Positions 15,699 to 25,415 of a stretch of 35,724 nt of DNA are shown here, one piece after another. Source of the DNA: Acidobacteriota bacterium. Lineage in GTDB: Bacteria > Acidobacteriota > Terriglobia > Bryobacterales > Bryobacteraceae. Positions within the stretch are counted from its first letter, which is position 1, and every line of letters starts with the position of its first letter. Location: the NCBI GenBank assembly GCA_003223115.1, contig QHXW01000074.1:1-35724 (forward strand), in the 5' to 3' direction. A program made the translations under genes and the position numbers. Below the pieces are notes generated by a model. That model saw nothing but the letters and a program-made list of their open reading frames with translations, did no database searches and had not been told where the DNA came from.

Positions 15699-18360
15699 TT
15701 ACTCGATCCGCAGCGCCATTGCCGGGTCGATCCGCATGGCGCGATGTCCCGGAAGATCGCAGGCGCCCAGCGCAGTCCCTAGCAGCAGGGCCGCTACCGC
15801 GAAATACGTCAGCAAGTCCAGCGGCTTGATATCCAACAGCAAGGTCGTGAAGTAGCGAGACAGCCACGACGCGCCTACTGCGCCCAGCACGAGGCCGGCA
15901 AGCACAGGACGCATGCCTTGCACGATCGTCATCCGCAAAATGCTGCGGCCGCTCGCACCCAGCGCGAAGCGCAGGCCGATCTCCGATCTGCGGCGGCTCA
16001 TCGAATACGAGCACTGCGTAGATGCCGGTGGTGACCAGCAGTAACGCCAGCCCGCTGAACACGCCGAGCAGAATGGCGTTGAGTCGCTGCGGCGCGACGG
16101 ACCGGTGGACCACTTCTTCGAACGAGCGCACCTCGGCAATCGGCAGATTCGGGTCTAGGCTCGCGACGATCGATCGAACCGTGGGCATCAGGGCGAGCGG
16201 ATTGCCGCGGGTATGAACCACGATCTCGCTGGTGAGCGCGTTCCGGCCGTAAGGAAGGAAGACGGTGAGCGTGGCGCCGGAAGTCAAACCGCGCTCGCGC
16301 ATGTCGCCCACTACACCTACCACCTCCGCATCCAGATTGCTCTGCCCCTTCCACAGAATCGCGTGCTTGCCGACGGGACATTCATCGGGAAAGATCAACT
16401 TCGCCAGCCGCTCGCTGATCACCACGCGGCGTGCAGGGACTGGTTGGCCGCGTTCCGTCCAAACCGGCCTATCTCCTTCATCGAGCAGTCTTCCCTTGAG
16501 TACCGGCAGCCCGATCGGCGAAAATAGCCTGGCGAGACTACGCGCCATCCCGCCCAAGGGACATCGCCCCCGGACAATTGCTGACGGGAACTGGAAGCAA
16601 TTCCCATCCCGGGATTTCCTCCCTCCACCGGCCGATGGCTTACTGCGCCGGCTGATATCACCTGAGGCACCGCCGACAGGCGCGCAAAAAAACCGAGCCA
16701 GAAATTGTTTGCCCGCGCCCTTCTGCCAATAAGAGTTCGGCATGCTCACGGAAAACAGCCGCCGGTTTTCCTTCTGAAATCGGCGATTCACGTTCATCAG
16801 TTGGGTGAAGCTTCGAATTAGCAGGCCGGCTCCAACCAGCAGGAAAAACGAGAGCGCGACTTCGCCGCTGACCAGCACCGCGCGCAGGCGCCCTTGTCCG
16901 CGGCTTCCCGTCTGGCGGTCTCCCTCACGTAACGCGACCGCAATGCCCCTCGCCGGCGCTTGGAATGCCGGAGCCAAGCCGGACAGCATGCCGGTCAGCA
17001 CCGCGATCAGCGCCGTGAATCCCAGCACCCACAGGTTCAACCCGACATCCGCCAACCTCGGTGCGTCGCGGATCTCCAGTGTCTGGATCGTGCGCAGCGC
17101 TGCATACGCCACCGCCAACCCGAGCGCGGCCGCGAATCCGCTGCGTAGAGCGGACTCCATCATCACAAGACGTACCGGACGGGCACGGCCTGCCCAGAGC
17201 CGAGCGCACCGCAATCTCGCGCTTCCGGCTCATGCCGTGCCAATAGCAGGTTAGTTGGCAATGTTCAGGCACGCAATCAGCAACAAGAAGGTGACAGCAC
17301 CCAGTAGCACCCATAGCGCGCACGTCGAGTGGTATCGCTGGCCACCCAGGTGCTTGATAATGATAACTCCATCCTGAACCGATACCTTTGTCGTCCTTCG
17401 GATAGGATTGCGCCAGCACGCCGGCAATGCGCTGCAAGTCGCCTCGCGCGGTTTCCGCCGAGACACCGCGCCTCAGCCTTCCGATCACGTCGAATTCCCA
17501 ACTTGTGCGGTCGGCGTTGGGGCGGAGGCCAAACGGCACGTAGGTTTGGTCATTGATTTTGATCCAAGGATCCCCTGGAGGAAGCACGCCCACCACCGTA
17601 TACACGCGATCGCCCACCCGCAGCGTCTTGCCCAAAATCTGGGGGTCGGCGCCGAGGCGATTCCTCCAAAACCGATTGCCCAGGACCACGACGCGCTGCC
17701 CGGTTCCGTTACCGCCTTCATCATACGAGAAGTCGCGCCCCAGCACCGGCGAAACACCGAGCGTGCGGAAGAACCCCGCGCTCACCTCCATACACGTAAC
17801 TTTTTCCACGGGTCCGTTGCTGGTCAAGGTTCGCCTCGCCGTAATAGTAAGCAGCGACGTCCTCAAACGTCTGGCTCTGCGCGCGCACGTCCCAGAAGTT
17901 GGCTTCGGTGAACGACGCCTGATTGATGCCGCGGTCGTTCCGGGTCTCCCAAATCTGCACCAAGCGGACGCTGTCGCGAAAAGCCAGCGGTTGCACCAGC
18001 ACCGCATAGAAAATGCTGAATACCACGGTGCTCACGCCCATCCCATTGCGAGCGTCAACGTGCCTAGTACGGTTAGCGCCGGATTGCGCCGCAGCGCGCA
18101 TAGCGACTGCCGCAGCTCGGTGGCCATCTGTCCGAATGTGGCGCCAAGGCGAACGTCGCGCACCTTTTCTTTGATCTGCTCCGATCCACCGAGTTCGAGG
18201 TGAGCTTCCCGACGTGCTACGTGTGGGTCCGCGCCGGCCCGTGTCTTCTCGTCTCCGAGCATCGCCTGGTACGAGCGGATCTCCTGGTCGAGGTCTTCTT
18301 CGACGCGCCGTCTGCGCCGAGATTCCACCCCAGCGTTTTGATGCGGTGCCACAACGGCAT
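15699..18360 (-). pseudogene. ADOP-type MacB/FtsX permease, heavily frameshifted
   Basis: Pieces of one protein lie in order but in changing frames: MPLWHRIKTL, then EEDLDQEIRSYQAMLGDEKT (acidobacterial N-terminal helices), ALRRNPALTVLGTLTLAMG, GVSTVVFSIFYAVLVQPLAF (first helix), the periplasmic MacB-type domain (FFRTLGVSPVLGRDFSYDEG, VVVLGNRFWRNRLGADP), ALWVLLGAVTFLLLIACLNI, REIAVRSALG, a second FtsX/MacB half (EVALSFFLLVGAGLLIRSF, PIGLPVLKGRLLDEGD), and the final SEIGLRFALGAS to MRIDPAMALRIE. Breaks are near 18330, 18042, 17828, 17330, 17255, 17195, 16690, 16525 and 16005. The layout is that of the acidobacterial duplicated orphan permease, an ABC-type permease without its own ATPase. With at least eight lesions it is clearly dead, and its decay is older than that of the single-lesion genes. 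Confidence 0.9.
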
Positions 18361-18438
18361 AGCGCCCCGATTCAGAGCATCTCTAACGCTCTCGTACAGG
18401 CATTCTATATGACGCTGGCGTTGGGCACAAGTGTTTCG

Positions 18439-20337
18439 TTATTGCTTCACCGTAACCATGGCTTCGATCCACTCCGGCAGATCCCACGCGCCGAAAGCCA
18501 CGTCCGCGGTAACGATCTTTAATCCAGACGTACCAACCGTTATGGGTATACCGACCGAACGTTCCTGACGCGGAGGCACGGACACAACCAACGGCCCGCG
18601 GCCTATCCTCCACCCTGGCGGCACATGCGGAGTGACGCGAAACTCCTGCTGCGAAGCCGAGTGATTCCGCAGAATCACCTTCAGCTCGACACTGCCGCCC
18701 ACAGCGGCTTCGGCCGTGTATGGATAGTAGCGCGCCCACTGATCGTCGAGGGCGAAGTTAGGGTCATCCCACGGAACCAGATCGGCAAATAATTTGCCGC
18801 GCTCGGTGAACCTCTCAATCATGAACTCCAGTTGTTTCGGTGAAAAGCGGAACGCCGGCGGCACGTGTTCGTTGATCAGCAAATAATCGCCGCTCATCTT
18901 CTGGATGGCTCTCAGGCAATCCAGAAAACCTTTCTCCGGTGGCATAAAGTTGCGGTTGAGCAGGCAGTAATCATCCATGCCCGTAGGCGTGAACGAATCT
19001 CCGACAAAGAAGATGGTTTGGCCGTTGTCGTTTTTCGCCACAAGGCCGCCGTGATAGATGGTCTGGCCGGGAAAGTACGAGTAAGTGAATTCGAATTCGT
19101 TCCAGCGTTGGCTTGCGCCGTTGTTCATTGCCTGGATGCTATGAATCGCGTTGGGCGTCAAACAAGGCATGCGATAGGCCTCGGGATGTTCCAGAATGTC
19201 CCGCATTTCCTGGCAGAAGGAGATGGGGCAATGAAATTCGTCCGCCGCCGCCTGCGCTATGTCGCTATGGTCGTCGTGATAGTGCGTGATATAGATGCCG
19301 TCAAGCTGCTTGATGACACCCTCTTGTCTTAAGCGCCGCACTTCTTTGAGCACGCGAGGGTCGCCGCAATCTACCAGGAAAGCCGCGCGTGTGCGGGAGA
19401 CAATGAGGCGGGAGTTGGAGATCGGAATGATCCACTTCGGTAATTTTTCTCGAATCGTTTCGGCCGTGGGCATCCAGTGGACGGGAGTCGGACCGAGTAC
19501 GCGCTGGGCCATGGCGCGTATTTTGTCGTCGCCCCGATACCAGCGCAGCGCGTCAATGGCGAAATGGCTCGCGAAGGCCGCTTGCAACCTGCGAGTGAGA
19601 GTGTCGATGGCATGGCCGGGACTGTAGATTACCGGACCGCGCGCCGGAATTAGAACGTCCGGCTTCCACTGCGAGATCTTGCGCAAGCTTTGAACGACGT
19701 CGCCCGCGCGGGCTGCCCAGCCATGGTAACCGTCTTCCTGGACCTGCGGAATCGCGTCCTGCAGGCTAAACAGGTCGAGGATCCGGCCATCTCCATAAAT
19801 CAGATCGCCGACGCAGGCGACTCGCTTGCCGTCGATTTCAAGCAGGTAAGATACTGCCCCCCGCGTGTACCCCGGGGTCTCCAACACCTGAATTGTGAGA
19901 TTTTGCCAGACAATCGTGTCGCCGTTACGGACGGTCCTGGCGAGCGGGATGGGATTTGCGAGAATGCGGCTGGATTGATTGGCGTAATCGTGGAAGCGGG
20001 CGGTGCGGTAGCGTTCCCAGAACCGCGCAACATCGGTGAACTGGGCCTTTTCCGTCTCGGGCGCAACCGCCTCTGCGCCCCACTCGGTCTGCAGCCGGCC
20101 GGCCCATGCGACATCGCGGCGATGATGCGTGAACAAAACCATCCGTGCCTTCGCCGGCTGCTCGCGTGGATCGCCGTAGATCGCCAGCACCCCGTGATTG
20201 CGTTCGATCAAGACGCCGTTTACCGGACCACGCACCACCGAGACGCTGGGCGTAATTTTCTCGACCGGGAAGGATTGCGCCGCAGGCAACAGAAGCGGTA
20301 CGGCCGCAGCGAGCAGAGCGAGGGGTTTCCCAAGCAT
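18439..20337 (-). CDS. Secreted protein with two metallo-beta-lactamase-fold domains and a C-terminal Ig-like domain
   Basis: This is a 632-residue protein with a signal peptide (KPLALLAAAVPLLLPAAQS). The first MBL-fold domain, about 30-250, has a damaged metal motif: THHRRDV at 70-76 where HxHxDH is expected. GDLIYGDGRILDL is still MBL-like. The second domain, about 300-510, has an intact motif at His352, His354, Asp356 and His357 (THYHDDH) and GDSFTPTG later. Residues about 550-632 form a beta domain (SVELKVILRNHSASQQEF, PPRQERSVGIPITVG) like those that follow secreted enzymes. So only the second site is likely to bind two metals. The substrate is unknown; hydrolysis of an ester, phosphodiester or lactone is possible. 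It is intact, and its start is fixed by the signal peptide. Confidence 0.85.
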   Translation of the reverse strand: MLGKPLALLAAAVPLLLPAAQSFPVEKITPSVSVVRGPVNGVLIERNHGVLAIYGDPREQPAKARMVLFTHHRRDVAWAGRLQTEWGAEAVAPETEKAQFTDVARFWERYRTARFHDYANQSSRILANPIPLARTVRNGDTIVWQNLTIQVLETPGYTRGAVSYLLEIDGKRVACVGDLIYGDGRILDLFSLQDAIPQVQEDGYHGWAARAGDVVQSLRKISQWKPDVLIPARGPVIYSPGHAIDTLTRRLQAAFASHFAIDALRWYRGDDKIRAMAQRVLGPTPVHWMPTAETIREKLPKWIIPISNSRLIVSRTRAAFLVDCGDPRVLKEVRRLRQEGVIKQLDGIYITHYHDDHSDIAQAAADEFHCPISFCQEMRDILEHPEAYRMPCLTPNAIHSIQAMNNGASQRWNEFEFTYSYFPGQTIYHGGLVAKNDNGQTIFFVGDSFTPTGMDDYCLLNRNFMPPEKGFLDCLRAIQKMSGDYLLINEHVPPAFRFSPKQLEFMIERFTERGKLFADLVPWDDPNFALDDQWARYYPYTAEAAVGGSVELKVILRNHSASQQEFRVTPHVPPGWRIGRGPLVVSVPPRQERSVGIPITVGTSGLKIVTADVAFGAWDLPEWIEAMVTVKQ

Positions 20338-20421
20338 GATCCATTCGTTGTAGCAGAAGAGCGCAAGGGTGGGCGACTGGCCGGCAAGCTTGAAGACAGA
20401 GTGGGCGGGAGGGAAGCCCTG

Positions 20422-20949
20422 CTACATCATCAGTCCCGTGACAGCGATGGCAGCCCCGATGACGCCGGCGATAATGCCCATCACCGGAAACATCTTCTTA
20501 CGCGAAATGAAGTAGAGCGAACTCAGCACCAGCGCGATCTCGAGCAGACCTTCGCCCAGATCGAAGCGCAGCGCCCGGTGCTCATCGGCTTCGGCGGATT
20601 CGCCCGCCTTCTGGGCTTCTTCCTCGATTTGCTTGCCCTGCTGCTCATACTTTTTCTTCTGCGCTGCAAAGTCGGCCAGGATCTTGTCGACGGACTCCAC
20701 CTTGACGCCGAAAATGCTCACCAGCTTTTCACCCAGCTCGAGATTGTGATACTTGATGCGCGTGGATTGGTAGTGCGCCCAGGCGTCGTTGGCGCTGGAT
20801 TTGTGCATGATCGCGGCAGTATGGGTGCGGTGCGATTGGATGGTCACGATGGCCAAGGCGACCGCCAGCAGCGCGGCCAGCACTCCCACTCTCTGACCGG
20901 TGGGATCGGCTTCGTGTTCGCTCTCGTGGTGAATCTCGAGTTCTGCCAT
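20422..20949 (-). CDS. DUF4337 membrane protein
   Basis: This is a 175-residue protein of a family without known function. An acidic, His-rich N-terminus (AELEIHHESEHEADPTGQ) is followed by one helix at about 22-40 (VGVLAALLAVALAIVTIQSH). A cytoplasmic or periplasmic coiled coil comes next at about 80-125 (KILADFAAQKKKYEQQGKQI), then two closely spaced helices to the end (LEIALVLSSLYFISRKK, VMGIIAGVIGAAIAVTGL). The family is usually annotated as DUF4337, and the layout (short helix, coiled coil, helical hairpin) fits. It lies 90 bases downstream of glnA on the same strand and could be read through from it, but no functional link is shown. Confidence 0.75.
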   Translation of the reverse strand: MAELEIHHESEHEADPTGQRVGVLAALLAVALAIVTIQSHRTHTAAIMHKSSANDAWAHYQSTRIKYHNLELGEKLVSIFGVKVESVDKILADFAAQKKKYEQQGKQIEEEAQKAGESAEADEHRALRFDLGEGLLEIALVLSSLYFISRKKMFPVMGIIAGVIGAAIAVTGLMM

Positions 20950-21039
20950 TCGGTCCGTATTATAGACTGTGCGGCCCTCTAACCGCTCCGCTTCCTCCGG
21001 GCGCGGTTCGGGAAAAACGGCGGAACTCGAAGACTCTAG

Positions 21040-22449
21040 CTAGATGTCGTAGTACAGCGCAAACTCGTAGGGATGCGGCCGTAGCCGAATGGCATCAGCT
21101 TCGTTCTTGCGCTTGTAATCGATAAACGTCTCGATCAGTTCTTCGCTAAACACGTCGCCGCGCAGCAGGAAATCGTGATCGTCTTCGAGGCAGTTGAGAG
21201 CTTCCTCGAGCGATGCCGGCATGGATGGCACTCTGGACATCTCTTCCGGAGAGAGGTCGTAAATATCTTTATCAAGCGGCTCTCCCGGATTCAGTTTCTG
21301 CACCACCCCGTCGAGTCCCGCCATCATCATCGCGGCGAATGCCAGATACGGATTCGCTGCAGGATCGGGCGGCCTGAACTCCACGCGTTTCGCCTTTGGA
21401 CTGGCCGAGTACATGGGGATGCGGCACGCGGCCGACCGATTCCGCCTCGAGTACGCCAGGTTCACCGGCGCCTCATAACCCGGCACCAGCCGCTTATAGC
21501 TGTTGGTAGTCGGCGCGATGATCGCGGAAAGCGCTCGCGCATGCTTCAGCAGTCCACCGATGTAGTTCACTGCCAGCGGGCTAAGGCCGGCGTAGCAGTC
21601 TCCCGCGAACAGCGGCTTGCCGCCCTTCCAAAGACTTTGGTGCGTGTGCATACCGCTGCCGTTGTCCGCGAATAGCGGTTTGGGCATGAAGGTTACGCTC
21701 TTTCCGTGTTGGTACGCGACGTTCCGGATGATGTACTTGTACAACATCATGTTGTCCGCCGACTTCACCAGGGTGTCGAACCGCTGATCGATTTCGCATT
21801 GCCCGCCGGTGGCGACTTCGTGATGGTGGCACTCGATGTTCATGCCGCACTTGATCATGGTCTGCACCATTTCGCTGCGCAGGTCCTGATAGTGATCGGT
21901 GGGAGGCACCGGGAAGTACCCTTCCTTGTACCGCGGGCGATAGCCGAGGTTGTTCTCCTTGCGGCCCGAATTCCAGCGGCCTTCCTCGGCATCGATGTAG
22001 TAGTACCCGGAATGCTGATTCTGATCGAAGCTCACATTGTCGAAAATGAAAAACTCGGCCTCGGCGCCGAAATACGCCGTGTCGGCGACACCGGTGTTCT
22101 TCAGGTGGGCTTCGGCCTTCTGCGCAATCCAACGCGGATCGCGCTCATACCGCTGCTTGGTGATCGGATCTTTCACGTCGCCGTACATAACCAGAGTCGG
22201 CGTTTCGGCAAACGGGTCCATGAAAGCGGTATTCGGATCGGGAATCAGGAGCATGTCGCTCTCGTGGATCGCGGCCCAACCGCGAATGCTCGATCCGTCC
22301 ATGCCGAACCCTTCTTCGAAGCTACCGAGTTCCAGCTCGTTAATCGGGTAGGACACGTGATGCTGCAGACTCGGGATGTCGGTGAATCTCAAATCGAGCT
22401 GCTTGGCATCATTCTTCTTGGCAAATTCCAATACTTCTTGCGGACTCAT
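21040..22449 (-). CDS. glnA: Glutamine synthetase, type I
   Basis: This is a 469-residue cytoplasmic enzyme that makes glutamine from glutamate, ammonia and ATP, and normally forms a dodecamer. The usual sections are all present: [78 protein letters not shown] and [19 protein letters not shown]. Tyr397 in [12 protein letters not shown] is the adenylylation site used by GlnE in proteobacteria, at the same number as in E. coli, so control by adenylylation is possible. GGAGG lies five bases before the ATG. It lies downstream of the GlnD-like gene on the same strand, 181 bases apart. Confidence 0.95.
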   Translation of the reverse strand: MSPQEVLEFAKKNDAKQLDLRFTDIPSLQHHVSYPINELELGSFEEGFGMDGSSIRGWAAIHESDMLLIPDPNTAFMDPFAETPTLVMYGDVKDPITKQRYERDPRWIAQKAEAHLKNTGVADTAYFGAEAEFFIFDNVSFDQNQHSGYYYIDAEEGRWNSGRKENNLGYRPRYKEGYFPVPPTDHYQDLRSEMVQTMIKCGMNIECHHHEVATGGQCEIDQRFDTLVKSADNMMLYKYIIRNVAYQHGKSVTFMPKPLFADNGSGMHTHQSLWKGGKPLFAGDCYAGLSPLAVNYIGGLLKHARALSAIIAPTTNSYKRLVPGYEAPVNLAYSRRNRSAACRIPMYSASPKAKRVEFRPPDPAANPYLAFAAMMMAGLDGVVQKLNPGEPLDKDIYDLSPEEMSRVPSMPASLEEALNCLEDDHDFLLRGDVFSEELIETFIDYKRKNEADAIRLRPHPYEFALYYDI

Positions 22450-22630
22450 GTCGCCTCCAAACTTGATATCGTAATCCCGCTATGAGAGCTAGGCGAACAA
22501 ATTCTTTCTATGGCTCCGATAAACAACACTGTTCGGCCCTGCCGTGCGGGATCAGGCCAACCGTCGCCAGTTGTTAAGCCTGCTCATAGGTAATGCTGCG
22601 GCGCCCGCTAAAGTGGCGATTCGGTTCGAT
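22450..22630 (-). other. glnA leader region
   Basis: These 181 bases separate the glnD-like stop from glnA. I see the glnA ribosome binding site (GGAGG) but no convincing sigma-54 or sigma-70 promoter and no clear riboswitch. Confidence 0.4.
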
Positions 22631-25096
22631 CTAACAAACCGAAATCAGCTTCTCTTTGAGCATGGTTTGCAGTTCCGCCGACAGCTTTCGGCCATCGCGC
22701 GCCACGTAAAACACATCGATCGCACGGTGACCTTTGGTGTCGATGAGGACCGTGTCGATGTTACAGGCGCTCGAGGAAAAAACCATCGCCAGGCTATAGA
22801 GCAGCCCCGGCCGGTCATCCGCCACAATTTCCACCAGGGTTGCTGTGGCGCACGCTTCTGAATCAAACTGCACTTGCGGACTGTGGGCCCGCTTGCGCGA
22901 GCCAGGCTGAGACACGTTGCGCATCAGCCGCTGGGCATCCGTCTTGCCGAGAGCGACGCGCTGTACCAAATCCTGGAGCCGTTCGACTTCCGAGGGATTC
23001 AGTTGGAGCATGCGTTTGGGATCGGCGAATACGAAGGTATCGAGAACCAGTCCGTTAACGTTCGAGAAGGCTTCCGCCTTCAGAATATCCATTCCGAAAC
23101 TCGTGATGGCGCCCGCGAATGACGCAAACAGCGAGGGCCGGTCCCGCGCCACTATAGTCAACCGGTGCGCAGCTTCAATCTCATCCAGTTGCACTGCCAC
23201 GCCGGTCGGGCGGCTGAGTTCGAACAGCCGCAGATGCGCCTCGATTTCACCGGGAGTGCGCGCGCGTAAATAGCGCACCGGGAAACCCTTGATGAACCTC
23301 GCGCTTTCCGGAAGGTTGCCGGGCACCTGCTGGATGCGGTCGGTTTCAAGTTCACGCGTCAGCTCATGGTTGATGGCTGAATATGCGCGCGAAAGTTGTT
23401 CCAGCCGCCAGGGAGTCAGGGCTTCGGAATTGGCGGCCGAAATATCCGCGTACGTAAACACGGAAAGCAATTTCAACAATTCCACCGTTCCAACCCGGTC
23501 GGCAAGCGCGCGGGCGGCAGCGGGATCATCCAGATCGCGCCCGGTCATGGCCGTGGCCAGATCGTGCTGATGCTCGATGAGGAACTCGACAGTGCTCCGG
23601 TCTTCGGCATGCATTTGAATGCGTGCCATGGCTGCCCGCGCGTGCTTCGCTGCAATCCCCAGAGGGTCGCTCCCGCCGCTTCCCGTTTCATGAAACAGAA
23701 GCGCGAACAGCAAAAGCGCCGGGTTATCGATTTCGGAGAGCAACTCTGAAAATCGCTGCCGCGTTGGATCCGTCAATGCCGGCAATCCGGCGACACATTC
23801 GATTGAGCTGAGGGTGTGCTCGTCCGCCGTGTAACGGTGTTCAGGGTCCGCCACCGGCAAGTCCTGGATATCAGTCCACTCGGGAAAAAGAGCCGTGAGC
23901 AGTCCGGTGTTCTCGAGAGCCCGCAGCGCCAGCGCCGCATGAGGACACCGAAGGATGCTCTTGAGCTCAGACCACAGGGGCTGAGGTTGGGCACAATACT
24001 CGGCGAATAAAGCATAGGCTGTTTCCAGCCGCCGCTCGGTTTCGTGCGCCATCTGAATCCCGTGCCGCGCAACGAACTCGAGCAGCCGGAAGACGATTGC
24101 CGGATCGGTATCGAGCTGCGCCGGGTTACGCAGGAGCACTCGGTCGCGCGAGACCGTAAATTCTCCATTCGAGAGCCGGGTGCGATACTCGCGGAAGTTC
24201 TCGAGCAGCGAATTGTGGGTCCTCTCGGATGCGTCTAGCGCTCGGCGCGCCTCGTTGAAGATCATGCGCGCGTTGCGAAGGTACTCGCGCATCCACTCGG
24301 CCGGTTTCTTGCTGGACACGAAGGCCTGCTGGGCGAGACTGTGCTGGGCGTCGAAATGGAGCACATTCTGGTCCTGCCCAGCTTGGTAATGGAGAAAGCT
24401 GCGCGCCGAGGATGGAAGCTCGCCGGACGGTTTGAGCTTCTCACTGGACGAACGGTACTCCGGGTTGAGCTTGGCCAGCCAGTCGATCAAACTCAGATCG
24501 CCGAGACCCCCCGGTGCCTCTTTCACGTCAGGCTCCAGGTGATGGCAGGTGTTCTGATACTTGGCGTGGCGCGTTCGGGCTGAGTGAGAGATGTGCTGCC
24601 TGATTTCGCGCGCGTGCTTCAACAACACAACTGGCAACCTGGCTTCGAGCCTGGCGTCAAGCGCTCGATCGCCTGCAAGAAAGCGGCGGTCCAGAAGGTT
24701 GACGATGAGTTCTAGGTTTTGCTCGCGCGTATCCAGGCATTCGGCGAGCGTCCGCGCTGTGTAGTTCAGCCGCAGTCCTGCATCCCAAAGCAACCGGGCG
24801 AAGCGGGCCAGTGCGCCCTTCACCGGCTCGGACTGCGCATTGCGCTCGAGAAGAATTACCAGGTCCGCAGCGGAGTAAGGAAAGATTTCACGCCGGCCGT
24901 ATGCTCCGACCGCCAGCATTTCCGCGGATTCCGGACAGACCGGCTGGATCGATGCGCCATACGCCTGCCGGACGATGGCATCGGTCGCCTCCGTCAGTCC
25001 GCTCAGAACGCCGGCCGCGCGGCCGGTCGCGAGAAATTCATCCTCTATCCGGCGCCAGGCGTCACTCGACTGCAGCTTCTCTGGAACCGTTTCCAC
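22631..25096 (-). CDS. GlnD-like protein with degenerate nucleotidyltransferase and HD sites, and two ACT domains
   Basis: I place the start at GTG 25094-25096 (VETVPEKLQ), giving 821 residues; the longer open frame adds residues unlike the family and has no good start. The order of parts is that of PII uridylyltransferase GlnD: nucleotidyltransferase at about 60-200, helical linker with HHLEPDVKEAPGGLGDLSLI, HD domain at about 440-570, and ACT domains at about 643-715 and 750-820 (VARDRPSLFASFAGAI, VADDRPGLLYSLAMVF). The catalytic SDxD of the first domain reads SAAD (75-78). The HD pair reads His-Glu (469-470, FHETGSG), and the Asp-His-Ser that should follow is missing. ACT domains, which sense glutamine in GlnD, look normal. 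The protein may be a sensor without enzyme activity or act on something else. Confidence 0.85.
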   Translation of the reverse strand: METVPEKLQSSDAWRRIEDEFLATGRAAGVLSGLTEATDAIVRQAYGASIQPVCPESAEMLAVGAYGRREIFPYSAADLVILLERNAQSEPVKGALARFARLLWDAGLRLNYTARTLAECLDTREQNLELIVNLLDRRFLAGDRALDARLEARLPVVLLKHAREIRQHISHSARTRHAKYQNTCHHLEPDVKEAPGGLGDLSLIDWLAKLNPEYRSSSEKLKPSGELPSSARSFLHYQAGQDQNVLHFDAQHSLAQQAFVSSKKPAEWMREYLRNARMIFNEARRALDASERTHNSLLENFREYRTRLSNGEFTVSRDRVLLRNPAQLDTDPAIVFRLLEFVARHGIQMAHETERRLETAYALFAEYCAQPQPLWSELKSILRCPHAALALRALENTGLLTALFPEWTDIQDLPVADPEHRYTADEHTLSSIECVAGLPALTDPTRQRFSELLSEIDNPALLLFALLFHETGSGGSDPLGIAAKHARAAMARIQMHAEDRSTVEFLIEHQHDLATAMTGRDLDDPAAARALADRVGTVELLKLLSVFTYADISAANSEALTPWRLEQLSRAYSAINHELTRELETDRIQQVPGNLPESARFIKGFPVRYLRARTPGEIEAHLRLFELSRPTGVAVQLDEIEAAHRLTIVARDRPSLFASFAGAITSFGMDILKAEAFSNVNGLVLDTFVFADPKRMLQLNPSEVERLQDLVQRVALGKTDAQRLMRNVSQPGSRKRAHSPQVQFDSEACATATLVEIVADDRPGLLYSLAMVFSSSACNIDTVLIDTKGHRAIDVFYVARDGRKLSAELQTMLKEKLISVC

Positions 25097-25226
25097 AGCG
25101 TACCCACTCCCACAAATAGGCTGCTCCAAGCCTCTAGTATCACGCAGCCGGCACGCGGCTGAAAGCTGGATTCTCTTATGAGCGAAATCCAAATTATCTA
25201 TCGGCCGAGGCCGCCGTTGAAATAAA
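25097..25226. promoter_or_regulatory. Divergent intergenic region between the GlnD-like and Amt genes
   Basis: About 130 bases separate the divergent starts and must hold both promoters. AT-rich stretches lie at about 25178-25200 (AAATCCAAATTATCTATC) but no hexamer pair is convincing. Confidence 0.4.
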
Positions 25227-25415
25227 ATACGGATTATCAAACTCATAGCCATTTTCTTGTTGGTATCCGGGTGGGTTATCGTGCTGGCTGCAGTGGCCCT
25301 TCTGGCACCGGGACCGTTGAGGGGCGGTTTTGCGCTGGCGGGCATCGGGGTTGAAATCGCCGGACTGGCAATTATGTTTCGTTCTCACCTAACCGCACCG
25401 GGGAACGGGAAGTGA
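25227..25415 (+). CDS. Small hydrophobic ORF overlapping the Amt start
   Basis: A frame that ends in TGA 25413-25415 encodes up to about 62 residues with two likely membrane helices. The first runs IKLIAIFLLVSGWVIVLAAV and the second GGFALAGIGVEIAGLAIMF, with a short basic end. Its stop overlaps the GTG start of the Amt gene as GTGA, a sign of translational coupling. There is no ATG or GTG at the front. ATA 25227 or TTG 25257 are the available starts, and no ribosome binding site is visible, so the 5' end may be altered. No family is recognised. A small membrane partner of the transporter is a reasonable guess only. Confidence 0.4.
   Translation: MRIIKLIAIFLLVSGWVIVLAAVALLAPGPLRGGFALAGIGVEIAGLAIMFRSHLTAPGNGK

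Noticed and set aside
19690-20982. A 430-codon plus-strand frame across the MBL and DUF4337 genes.
   Set aside because: It spans two genes on the other strand and a gap; the minus-strand proteins have signal peptide and family motifs.
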